Program-made: the position numbers and the translations under genes | The notes under the pieces: model-generated | The model's database searches: none | Told to the model about the DNA's origin: nothing | Seen by the model: the letters and a program-made list of their open reading frames with translations, nothing else | Assembly (NCBI GenBank): GCA_030038175.1 | Contig: JASHPN010000233.1 | Coordinates: 1 to 45,262, forward strand | Origin: Verrucomicrobiia bacterium | GTDB lineage: Bacteria; Verrucomicrobiota; Verrucomicrobiia; Limisphaerales; UBA11358 | Length of the DNA stretch: 45,262 nucleotides | Reading direction: 5' to 3' | Shown here: positions 20,531-29,177 of the stretch, one piece after another | Position numbering within the stretch: position 1 is the first letter of the stretch | Layout: every line of letters starts with the position of its first letter

Positions 20531-21451
20531 ATGCAAAATCTTGTCGAGGATTTCCTTCAATTTCTCCGCCATGAACGCGGGCAATCCGACAACACCGCCC
20601 GCACTTACGCCGCCTTGCTTGGAAAATTCACCGCCTGGGCAGCCAAAGAAAACCTCACCGACTGGAAGCAGGTCGAGTTGCGGCACCTGATGTCCTTCCT
20701 GCAATACGAACGCGAACGGCGGCTGGAAAACGAGCCGCCGGAATCGGCCCGGAGATTGAGCGGTGAAAGTGTTTATTTGGAAATTGCCGCCCTTCGCGCG
20801 TTCTACAAGTTTGCAGAAAATGAAAAGCTGCTGCCGCAAAACCCGGCCGAAAACCTGTCCCTGCCCCGGCGGTGGAAACGCCTGCCCAAAGCCCTGACGG
20901 ACCAGGAGATTGGTAAAATTCTGGCGCTCGAGAGCCCGGAAACGCCGGAAACATTGCGCGAACGGGCGATTTTGGAGCTCGCCTATGCTTCCGGCCTGCG
21001 GTTGAGTGAATTGAAGAACTTGCGCCTCGAGCAGTTGCACCTGGAAGCGGGATTTATTAACGTTATCGGCAAAGGCAATAAAGAACGCGTGGTCCCGGTT
21101 GGAAAAAAAGCCGTTGAAGCGCTGAATCGGTATCTTGACGCAGGCCGGCCAAAATTCATCACGCCTAAATCGCCCGCGAACGTTTTTTTGACCAAACGCG
21201 GAACGCCCTTTGCTCCGGTCACACTCTGGCTGCGGATCAAGAATCGTGTCCGGCGCGCCGGCATCGAACGGAACATCACGCCGCACATGCTGCGGCACAG
21301 TTTTGCCACCCACCTGCTGGAGCATGGCGCGGACTTGCGCGTCATTCAGGAATTGCTCGGACACGCCAATATCAGCACCACGGAGGTTTACACGCATATC
21401 GCGGGCAACCGGTTGCGGGAGATCCACAAAAGATTTCATCCCCGGGCATAA
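20531..21451 (+). CDS. Tyrosine recombinase XerC/XerD-like
   Basis: LAYASGLRLSELKNLRLEQL, ITPHMLRHSFATHLLEHGADLRVIQELLGHANISTTEVYTHI (R..HxxR..H..Y). Confidence 0.94.
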   Translation: MQNLVEDFLQFLRHERGQSDNTARTYAALLGKFTAWAAKENLTDWKQVELRHLMSFLQYERERRLENEPPESARRLSGESVYLEIAALRAFYKFAENEKLLPQNPAENLSLPRRWKRLPKALTDQEIGKILALESPETPETLRERAILELAYASGLRLSELKNLRLEQLHLEAGFINVIGKGNKERVVPVGKKAVEALNRYLDAGRPKFITPKSPANVFLTKRGTPFAPVTLWLRIKNRVRRAGIERNITPHMLRHSFATHLLEHGADLRVIQELLGHANISTTEVYTHIAGNRLREIHKRFHPRA

Positions 21452-21506
21452 GTCCGCGATTGAAAACAAGTTCCGGATTGCTTATTGTAGCTACTAGTCC
21501 AACTAT

Positions 21507-24035
21507 GTGCGGCTAAAACCAAACCTCGTCTTGCGCGCAATTTCCATAAAGAGAAAGTTGATGGCCATCATGCTGGCCAGCACCGCAACCGCATTGCTGC
21601 TGGTGGCCGCGGCAGTCCTGACTTACGAGTTCTTTTCTTTCCGCGATGCCACCGTTCATGACCTGCTGGCCCAGGCCGAAGTGATTGGCACTGAAAACGC
21701 CGCGGCCCTCGCCTACCACTACCGCTCCGCCGCCGTCGAGAATTTGACCAGCTCGTTAAGCAGCAAGCCGAATATCATCGCCGCCTGCCTTTATAATCGT
21801 GATCCCGCCAGGAGCACCTACGACATCTTTGCCTCCTATTACGCCGCCGGACGCGACCATTCCAATCCGCCATTGCATCCCGAGCCGGAAGGTTCGAGCA
21901 TCAGCAACGGCCGGCTCGTTTTGTGGCATTACTTCAAATTCGACAGAACTTCCGGCGTGGTCTATTTGGAATCCGATTTGACCGCGTTGTACGCGCGGCT
22001 ATGGCAATACGGTTCATTCATCGGCCTCTTTACGCTGGCGGCTTTGCTGGCCACGTTTCTGCTGGCCTTGCGCCTGCAGCGGATCATTTCGCGGCCGATT
22101 ACCCATTTGGCGGAGACGGCGAATGTCGTTTCGACGCAAAAAAATTACGCGATCAGGGCCGTCAAAGAGTCGGAGGACGAATTGGGCAATCTCATTGACG
22201 GATTCAACCAAATGCTTTCGCAAATTCAGGAACGGGACGCCGCCCTGCACTCCGCCAACGAAGAACTCGAGAAACGCGTCCGCGAGCGGACGCGCGACCT
22301 GGAACAGCAATTCGGACGCATCAGCCTGCTCAACCAGATCGCTTACGCCGTCGCCGCCCGGCAGGATTTCGAGAGCATCGTCTCCGTCGTGGTGCAACAA
22401 GTGGAAGATCACCTGCCGGTGGATTACGGCAGCGCCTACTTGTTCGATGCCGAATCCAAAACGTTTAGCGTGCTCGTTCGTGGCCCCAAAAGCCGCCCGA
22501 TCGCCGCCGCGCTGAAAATTCCCGATACCTTCCCGCTTGACGCCACCGTGTTTCGCCCCTGCATTAATGGCGAAATGGTTTATGTGCCCGAAGTCGGCGC
22601 TCAGGACCGGCCAATGGCAAAAAAATCCGCGGAAGCCGGTTTCCATAGCCTGCTCGGCGTGCCGCTCATCATCGAGGGGAAGATGTTCGGAATCCTCGTC
22701 CTGATGCGGCGCGAAAAGGATGCCTTCAGCCGGGCTGAACGCGATTTTATCCGCGGCCTCAGCGCGCACACCGCCATGGCCATTCATCAGGCTCAGTTGT
22801 ATCAGGATTTGCAAAAAGCCTACAATGACCTTCGCCAGTCCCAGCAAACCCTCATGCAACAGGAACGGTTGAAGGCCCTCGGGCAAATGGCCAGCGGTGT
22901 CGCCCATGACATCAACAACGCGCTCTCACCGGTGGTTGGATTCGCCGAGCTTATTGCCCAAACCGAAACCAATCTCAGCGAGTCAGGCAAAAGACACCTG
23001 AACTATATCAAAACCGCCGGCGAGGATATCGCCCATATCGTCAAGCGGCTCCGGGAGTTTTACCGCCCCCGGAACGAACGCGAATCTCTTCAGCCGCTCA
23101 AACTGGACGTGATCGCCGGCCAGATGATTGACATGATGCAGCCCCGCTGGCGTGATATACCGCAGGCCGCGGGGATCCATATCCAGATGCACAAGGAATT
23201 TGACCCGAACGTTCCGGAATTTGCCGGCATTGAAAGCGAAGTGCGCGAGGCCCTGACAAATCTGATTCTCAACGCCGTGGACGCCTTGCCGCAGGGCGGC
23301 GGAATTACCGTTCGGACATTCGCGGTCGAGCGCCCATTGAAAAATGGCGAGATTTCCAAACACGCCGTCCTGGAAGTGAGCGACACGGGTGTCGGCATGG
23401 ACGAGCAAACCCAAAAACGCTGTCTCGAGCCGTTTTTTTCGACCAAGGGCAGGCGCGGCACCGGTCTGGGCCTGGCGATGGTCTATGGCGTCATCGAACG
23501 GCAGGGAGGCAAAATCGAAATCGAAAGCAAACCGGGCAAAGGCGCCACCATGCGCCTCCTGTTTCCGGTCCGCAAACTGGACGTCTCCGATACCACGGAG
23601 ATCATTGAAAATGGCCATCCGTTGAAACCCCTGCGCATCCTGTGCATTGACGACGAACCAGCCTTGCGCGTGCTCATGCAGGAAATGCTCGAACGCGACG
23701 GCCATAAAATTGAAATGGCCGACGGAGGCCAGGCCGGTATCAATGCCTTCCGCGCCGCCCTCGTGCGTAAAGCGCCTTTTGACGTGGTCATCACGGACCT
23801 CGGAATGCCGCTGATGGACGGTCATGCGGTGGCGCGCACTGTCAAAGGCGAGTCCCAGGCCACGCCCATCATTATGCTCACTGGTTGGGGCGCTTTCCTG
23901 GACAACGACGGCGAGGCGGAAGTGGATGCCGTCCTGAGCAAGCCGCCGCGCCTCCAGGAAATCCGCGCCACGCTCCGCCGCGTCACCCACAAGTGGGAAA
24001 AGCAAACAGGTGACAATGTACAGAAGAGGGCATAA
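21507..24035 (+). CDS. Hybrid sensor histidine kinase (CHASE8-like, HAMP, GAF, HisKA/HATPase, receiver)
   Basis: HAMP RIISRPITHLAETANVV; GAF; QMASGVAHDINNALSPVVGFAELI; HATPase DTGVGMDEQTQKRCLEPFFSTKGRRGTGLGLAMVYG; REC LCIDDEPALRVLMQEML. Confidence 0.93.
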   Translation: MRLKPNLVLRAISIKRKLMAIMLASTATALLLVAAAVLTYEFFSFRDATVHDLLAQAEVIGTENAAALAYHYRSAAVENLTSSLSSKPNIIAACLYNRDPARSTYDIFASYYAAGRDHSNPPLHPEPEGSSISNGRLVLWHYFKFDRTSGVVYLESDLTALYARLWQYGSFIGLFTLAALLATFLLALRLQRIISRPITHLAETANVVSTQKNYAIRAVKESEDELGNLIDGFNQMLSQIQERDAALHSANEELEKRVRERTRDLEQQFGRISLLNQIAYAVAARQDFESIVSVVVQQVEDHLPVDYGSAYLFDAESKTFSVLVRGPKSRPIAAALKIPDTFPLDATVFRPCINGEMVYVPEVGAQDRPMAKKSAEAGFHSLLGVPLIIEGKMFGILVLMRREKDAFSRAERDFIRGLSAHTAMAIHQAQLYQDLQKAYNDLRQSQQTLMQQERLKALGQMASGVAHDINNALSPVVGFAELIAQTETNLSESGKRHLNYIKTAGEDIAHIVKRLREFYRPRNERESLQPLKLDVIAGQMIDMMQPRWRDIPQAAGIHIQMHKEFDPNVPEFAGIESEVREALTNLILNAVDALPQGGGITVRTFAVERPLKNGEISKHAVLEVSDTGVGMDEQTQKRCLEPFFSTKGRRGTGLGLAMVYGVIERQGGKIEIESKPGKGATMRLLFPVRKLDVSDTTEIIENGHPLKPLRILCIDDEPALRVLMQEMLERDGHKIEMADGGQAGINAFRAALVRKAPFDVVITDLGMPLMDGHAVARTVKGESQATPIIMLTGWGAFLDNDGEAEVDAVLSKPPRLQEIRATLRRVTHKWEKQTGDNVQKRA

Positions 24036-24048
24036 ATTGTCGTCGCGG

Positions 24049-24258
24049 ATGAAAAAGATGACTCGAAGTAAAAATGCCGCCACCGCCGCCCGATGGGCTC
24101 GGCGATTGTCTGCCCGTGTCGAAAAGATCATCGCCGCCCACCCGGACGCCGACAGAGACAATATCCGCCATACGCTGATTTTACTCGAGTTGCCGCCTCT
24201 CGAACGCTTGCAAAGGAGCTTAATCCGTGGCCGCACCGCTTCCATTTTCCGAAAATGA
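24049..24258 (+). CDS. Short protein overlapping the start of the second nucleotidyltransferase-like gene
   Basis: ends ELPPLERLQRSLIRGRTASIFRK; overlaps next gene by 32 nt; internal AAAGGAG SD for that gene. Confidence 0.6.
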   Translation: MKKMTRSKNAATAARWARRLSARVEKIIAAHPDADRDNIRHTLILLELPPLERLQRSLIRGRTASIFRK

Positions 24259-24724
24259 AATTCGTCTGCTGGGCGCGTTGCTCAAGCATAAGGTGCGATT
24301 CATGGTAGTTGGACTTTCCGCCGCGACGCTGCAAGGGGCGCCGGTCGTTACCCAGGATATTGATCTTTGGTTCGAAAATCTCGGGGAAGAAAAAATGTCT
24401 GTTGCGTTACGAGAAGTCCACGCCGCGTATGTGCCACCATCCATAGATAATCCTCCGATGCTGGCAGGCGCGGGCTCGGAATTGTTTGATATCGTTGTCC
24501 GAATGGACGGCCTGGGACCGTTCGCCGAGGAAATCAAGAAATGCATTGATGTGCCTCTCGGACGCCGACGGTTGAAAGTGCTGGCTCTTGATCGAGTTCT
24601 GGCCAGCAAGATTGCCGCCAATCGCCCCAAGGACAAGCTGACCATTCAAATTTTGCGCGACGTTTTATCAACAACTGAGCACGAGAGTGCCAGACCAAGG
24701 GAAGCGGACTCAGAGAAATCTTAA
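24227..24724 (+). CDS. Nucleotidyltransferase-fold protein (DUF6036-like)
   Basis: KVRFMVVGLSAATLQGAPVVTQDIDLWFENL; GTG start with SD aaaggagc. Confidence 0.7.
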   Translation: MAAPLPFSENEIRLLGALLKHKVRFMVVGLSAATLQGAPVVTQDIDLWFENLGEEKMSVALREVHAAYVPPSIDNPPMLAGAGSELFDIVVRMDGLGPFAEEIKKCIDVPLGRRRLKVLALDRVLASKIAANRPKDKLTIQILRDVLSTTEHESARPREADSEKS

Positions 24725-24766
24725 CCGGTATACGGCGCAGGCGCAGAGTGTGTGAAGTCAGAAAAG

Positions 24767-24848
24767 CCGCTACGCCCGCTACATTATTGAACGGCAATGG
24801 TTTAGTCCGCTACATTTGCCGCTACAAAGGCGCTACAGACCCGCTACA
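24767..24848. repeat. Six CCGCTAC(A) repeats, the last four spaced 12/11/11 bp
   Basis: starts 24767, 24776, 24807, 24819, 24830 (gcgctaca), 24841. Confidence 0.65.
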
Positions 24849-25034
24849 CTTTCAATTGCGATAAAAATGAGGTCGGGTTGTCCAAAATATATAAGTGTAA
24901 CATTGTATAAATTCGCTAAAAAAGCGCGGTTTTTTCGGCATAAAGGGATAAATGGGACAGCAGGGACTGAGGGGGACGGCGGACAACGATAGAAACGGCT
25001 TGCATTTGGCGGTGTCCGGGCGAAAGTTGCGTGC

Positions 25035-25598
25035 ATGACCCAGCGTATGAATTTGTTTCTCGCCGTGGCCCTGTTCATCGGCCTGACATTGCCAAGCTGC
25101 TCGAATGAAGCACAGCCGTACACGGGGAACGCTTTGAAACTGCAAGTGACCAGCCCCGCATTCGCGCAAAGACAGTCCATACCCGAAAAATACACCGGCC
25201 AGGGCGATGATGTCTCGCCGCCGATCCAATGGACCGGCGCGCCCGCAAATACGAAAACGTTCGCATTAATTTGCGAAGATCCCGACGCGCCGATGGGCAC
25301 ATTTACGCATTGGGTGCTTTTTAATTTGCCCCCGAGCACCACCGCGCTTCCTGAAAATGTCGCCAAAACGGGGACTCTCCCTGACGGCTCGAAGCAGGGC
25401 GAGAATAATTTCAATCAAACCGGCTACGACGGTCCCATGCCTCCGCCGGGCAGACCGCACCGTTATTTCTTCAGGGTTTATGCGCTCGACGCCGTGCTTC
25501 CTTTAGATGCCGGTGTAAAGAAAGCGGATCTGCTGGATGCCATGAAAGGACATGTGCTGGCCGAGGGGGAATTGATGGGCACGTATCAGAGGCAGTGA
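25035..25598 (+). CDS. YbhB/YbcL family Raf kinase inhibitor-like (PEBP) protein
   Basis: YTGQGDDVSPPIQWTGAPANTKTFALICEDPDAPMGTFTHWVLFNLPPSTTALPE..GYDGPMPPPGRPHRYFFRVYALD. Confidence 0.95.
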   Translation: MTQRMNLFLAVALFIGLTLPSCSNEAQPYTGNALKLQVTSPAFAQRQSIPEKYTGQGDDVSPPIQWTGAPANTKTFALICEDPDAPMGTFTHWVLFNLPPSTTALPENVAKTGTLPDGSKQGENNFNQTGYDGPMPPPGRPHRYFFRVYALDAVLPLDAGVKKADLLDAMKGHVLAEGELMGTYQRQ

Positions 25599-25678
25599 CG
25601 CATAGGTGACGGTTAGTTCGTTAGACGGTTAACCATTGGCTTTACGAGGGCTCGAAAATCGGGTTTAGTAGGAGCCGC

Positions 25679-26605
25679 ATGAGAAAAACGGCCCTTCTTT
25701 TTGCCGGCCAGGGCGCACAAGCGGCCGGCATGGGCAAAGACCTTGCCGAAAAATATCCCTCCGCGCGCCGATGGTTTGACCGGGCCAACGAGGCCCTGGG
25801 CTATGATTTGGCCTCGATTTGTCTCAACGGTCCGGAGGCGGAACTGACCAAAACCGAAAACGCGCAGCCGGGAATTTTCCTGGTGGGCTGGATCGCATTC
25901 GAATTGCTCAAGGAACATTGTCCCGGCTTGAAATTTGACGCCGTGGCCGGGCTTTCGCTCGGTGAATTGACCGCGCTGACGTCGGCGGGTGCGATGTCTT
26001 TTGAAGACGGCCTGCGTGTCGTGCGCCAACGCGGCAAATTCATGCAGGAAGCGTGTGACGCCACCCGCGGCGGCATGGCTGCTATTATTGGCCTGGACGA
26101 ACTGCCTACGCGTGAAGTCTGCCTTGAAGCAGGGGTCACGCTGGCAAACCTGAATTGTCCCGGCCAAATCGTCATTTCCGGCGAAATTGAACGAATCCAG
26201 CGGGCCGTTGAACTGGCCAAAGCCAAGGGCGCCAAACGGGCCATCCCCTTGCAAGTGGCCGGCGCCTATCACTCGCCGCTAATGGCCGGCGCACAGCCAA
26301 AACTTGAGGCTGAACTGGCCAGGATCAAGATTTCCCCGCCTTCGATTCCTGTCATTTCAAACGTCACCGCGCGACCGCATGACTCACAAATTTCCAGGTT
26401 GCTGGTCGAACAGGTTTGCAATTCCGTGCAATGGGAAAAATCAATGCGTTATTTATTGTCCCAGGGTTTCAACCGATTCATCGAATTGGGCCCCGGCGCC
26501 GCACTCAGCGGCTTTATGAAACGCATTGATAAAAACGCCGAAATGCTCAATGTGGCGGATGCAGCCAGTTTGGAGACGGCCGTGAAGGCGGTCATGGCGG
26601 GATGA
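25679..26605 (+). CDS. fabD: Malonyl CoA-ACP transacylase
   Basis: ALLFAGQGAQAAGMGKDL..AVAGLSLGELTALTSAGAMSFEDGLRVVRQRG; GAYHSPLM. Confidence 0.96.
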   Translation: MRKTALLFAGQGAQAAGMGKDLAEKYPSARRWFDRANEALGYDLASICLNGPEAELTKTENAQPGIFLVGWIAFELLKEHCPGLKFDAVAGLSLGELTALTSAGAMSFEDGLRVVRQRGKFMQEACDATRGGMAAIIGLDELPTREVCLEAGVTLANLNCPGQIVISGEIERIQRAVELAKAKGAKRAIPLQVAGAYHSPLMAGAQPKLEAELARIKISPPSIPVISNVTARPHDSQISRLLVEQVCNSVQWEKSMRYLLSQGFNRFIELGPGAALSGFMKRIDKNAEMLNVADAASLETAVKAVMAG

Positions 26606-27986
26606 CAACCCCGTTTTTATCCGACTGCCGGGCCGCGTAATACGTTGCAAACAGGACCATGCCATTGCCGGCAAGGATGGCGAGAACCAGATGTGTCGGC
26701 GACAAGAATTTCTCGTTCAATTCATAGGTGGACTTGTCCCACGATATGTCTAAGCCGATTGACATAAGCAGGGAAATAAGAAACCACACGACAATCAATC
26801 CCAGGCACCATCGTCTGACCAGAGACAAGATCTTGTGCAGCAGGAATAAAGGGACAGTCGCCGCTGCAAGATAGAAGACGCCAAATTGCTCCGCCGCAAT
26901 TTTGCCATAAACGGCCCATTGCGCCAGCAAGCGTTTCATATTTTGCACATCGTCGGGCCCCCCATACTGGCCGCGTCCAATGACGTGAAAAAAACCCCTA
27001 ACCGTGCGCGAGTAACCCCAGTTTACCGGCGGATCTGTCATAGAAAAGATTGGCAACAAAAGACAGGCAGCAATTCCTGCCCAGAATAATGCAACGCAAA
27101 CAAATGCAGGACTCCACTCGCTAAGAAACTCCCGAGTGAAGACCAACAACGAAAGCCACACGAGAACGACGAGGATTGTCGCGGCGAATTCCACCGGGCG
27201 CGTAGAATCGTTAAGCCAGGAATCAAACCAATGCAGCCGGCCATTCAGTGCCAGAACCGCGCAAAAGAATATTCCAATCAGGAATAGGATGTTCCGCCCC
27301 AATTGGGGGTTGCCGATCGCCACAAAAAAGGGCACGGCCAACGCGGTCGGAAGCAGCGCCTGGCTGTCGGCCAGGATCAATCCTTGGACCAGTGCTGCCC
27401 AATAGAGGTATCGTTTTCGGGACGGCTCAAATAACCATTGGGTAAGCAGACAAAGCAAAAGCGCAAACAGGAAAACGTTGAAATTCCATTGATCCGGAAC
27501 AACGGCCCGGCTCCAAAAACAACCATCAAGGCCGAAACCGACTCCGGCGACACTGCCACAGATCATTCGAATGGCATTTTGCTCTTTGACGGAAAGCCGG
27601 TTGGGGCCCTCAAAATTCTCCACCGCCATGGCGCCGGTGCGCGACGCCATCAACGCGATCAGTCCGCACGCAAACGCACTGGCCATCGCCGTCGCAACCG
27701 CCACTCGCCACGCAATGTTCGAAAATGGCAACAGTCTGACAAATAACCACGTATAGAGGGTCCATATTGGATAGGCCGGCGGATTGGACACGCCCAAATG
27801 CATCGCTGAGGTTGCAAAAATTCCTGAAAATTCGAGATCCGCATCCGGTGTCAGCGTAAAGATATACACCGCAAAGGATAACAGCGATGCCAGACCGAAA
27901 CTCATCCAGTCCACTCTTTGAAAAAACGGAACCGGTTTGACGATTCGGGCGCATGATTTCGATTCGTCCATCATCCCGCAATTCAT
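26592..27986 (-). CDS. DUF2723/TMEM260-like multipass membrane protein (putative glycosyltransferase)
   Basis: LEFSGIFATSAMHLGVSNPPAYPIWTLYTWLFVRLLPFSNIAWRVAVATAMASAFACGLI; many TM segments. Confidence 0.8.
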   Translation of the reverse strand: MNCGMMDESKSCARIVKPVPFFQRVDWMSFGLASLLSFAVYIFTLTPDADLEFSGIFATSAMHLGVSNPPAYPIWTLYTWLFVRLLPFSNIAWRVAVATAMASAFACGLIALMASRTGAMAVENFEGPNRLSVKEQNAIRMICGSVAGVGFGLDGCFWSRAVVPDQWNFNVFLFALLLCLLTQWLFEPSRKRYLYWAALVQGLILADSQALLPTALAVPFFVAIGNPQLGRNILFLIGIFFCAVLALNGRLHWFDSWLNDSTRPVEFAATILVVLVWLSLLVFTREFLSEWSPAFVCVALFWAGIAACLLLPIFSMTDPPVNWGYSRTVRGFFHVIGRGQYGGPDDVQNMKRLLAQWAVYGKIAAEQFGVFYLAAATVPLFLLHKILSLVRRWCLGLIVVWFLISLLMSIGLDISWDKSTYELNEKFLSPTHLVLAILAGNGMVLFATYYAARQSDKNGVVIPP

Positions 27987-28069
27987 CCAATAGACACCGG
28001 GCGCGGAAAATTTGTATATGAATTTATTGAATCTGCCTTAAATCTTGTGTTTCATCTATAGTTTGCGAT

Positions 28070-28810
28070 ATGACACTTGAAAATCAAATTGCCGTTGTCA
28101 CCGGCGCCGGGCGCGGAATCGGCCGGGCCATCGCTTTGAAATTCGCCCAGGAAGGCGCCCATGTCGTTTGCGTCTCGCGCACGCAGGAAAACTCGAACAA
28201 AGTCGCGGCGGAAATTACCGCCCTGGAGCGCAAAGCCTTGGCGCTGGCCGTGGACGTGGCCGACGCGGCGGCGGTCAGGGCCGCCGCTGAAAAAATCCTG
28301 GCCGACTGCGGAAAGATAGACATTCTGGTCAATAACGCCGGCGTCACGCGCGACGGTTTGCTCATGCGCATGAGCGACGAAGATTGGGACAGCGTGCTCA
28401 ACACCAACCTCAAAGGCGCTTTTCATTTTACCCGCGAATTTTTCCGGGTTTTTGCGAAACAGCGGGCTGGCCGGATCATCAATATTTCCTCGGTCGTCGG
28501 CCTGATCGGCAACCCCGGCCAGTGCAATTACGCCGCGAGCAAGGCGGGTCTAATCGGATTCACCCAATCCATTGCGCGTGAGCTGGCATCCCGGGGCGTG
28601 ACCGTCAACGCCATCGCTCCTGGTTTCATCGAGACGGACATGACCTCGGATTTGGGCGAAGAGTTGAAGACCAACATCTTGCGCGCCATTCCCATGGGCA
28701 AATTTGGAACCGCGGAAGACATCGCCGGCGCGGCGTTGTTTTTGGCCGGCCCGGCGGGCAGATACATCACCGGCCAGGTTTTGACGGTGGATGGCGGGAT
28801 GGTGATGTAA
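28070..28810 (+). CDS. fabG: 3-oxoacyl-ACP reductase
   Basis: VTGAGRGIGRAIALKFAQEGA; NNAGVTRDGLLMRM; YAASKAGLIGFTQS. Confidence 0.96.
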   Translation: MTLENQIAVVTGAGRGIGRAIALKFAQEGAHVVCVSRTQENSNKVAAEITALERKALALAVDVADAAAVRAAAEKILADCGKIDILVNNAGVTRDGLLMRMSDEDWDSVLNTNLKGAFHFTREFFRVFAKQRAGRIINISSVVGLIGNPGQCNYAASKAGLIGFTQSIARELASRGVTVNAIAPGFIETDMTSDLGEELKTNILRAIPMGKFGTAEDIAGAALFLAGPAGRYITGQVLTVDGGMVM

Positions 28811-28874
28811 AAAAAATTCGATTCAGGGCTTGACCTGTCTGTCATCATCGCTTACAGACAAGGCACTATAATTT

Positions 28875-29117
28875 ATGGCAGACAAACCAATTGACATACG
28901 TGTACGTGACATCATCGTTGAACAACTCGGCGTTAAGCCGGACCAGGTAACCCCTGAGGCCAAATTCATCGAAGACCTCGGCGCGGATTCCCTCGACACC
29001 GTTGAATTGATTATGGCGCTGGAGGAGGAATTTGGCATCGAAGTCCCGGACGAACAGGCGGAAAAACTCCTGACCGTCGGCGACGTGGTCAAGTATATCG
29101 AAGACCATCAAAAATAG
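28875..29117 (+). CDS. acpP: Acyl carrier protein
   Basis: [69 protein letters not shown]. Confidence 0.98.
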   Translation: MADKPIDIRVRDIIVEQLGVKPDQVTPEAKFIEDLGADSLDTVELIMALEEEFGIEVPDEQAEKLLTVGDVVKYIEDHQK

Positions 29118-29136
29118 TTGCGGATTTCCCAGCTTC

Positions 29137-29174
29137 AGGGCAGTTTGGCCGATAAGCTCAAACTGCCCTTTTTA
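29137..29174 (+). terminator. Intrinsic terminator/attenuator between acpP and fabF
   Basis: agggcagtttg-N11-caaactgccct followed by tttttattt. Confidence 0.88.
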
Positions 29175-29177
29175 TTT

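Noticed and set aside
20531-21451. Tyrosine recombinase as marker of an integrated element
   Set aside because: Reads as a housekeeping XerC/XerD-type protein; no att repeats or phage genes around it
22983-24245. 420-aa minus-strand ORF over the histidine kinase
   Set aside because: Antisense shadow of a well-supported kinase/receiver
24767-24848. CRISPR-like array
   Set aside because: Units are only 7-8 bp with about 3-4 bp gaps and no cas genes; not a CRISPR
28867-28872. Perfect TATAAT before acpP
   Set aside because: Only 2 nt before the acpP ATG and no suitably spaced -35; initiation there would fall inside the coding region
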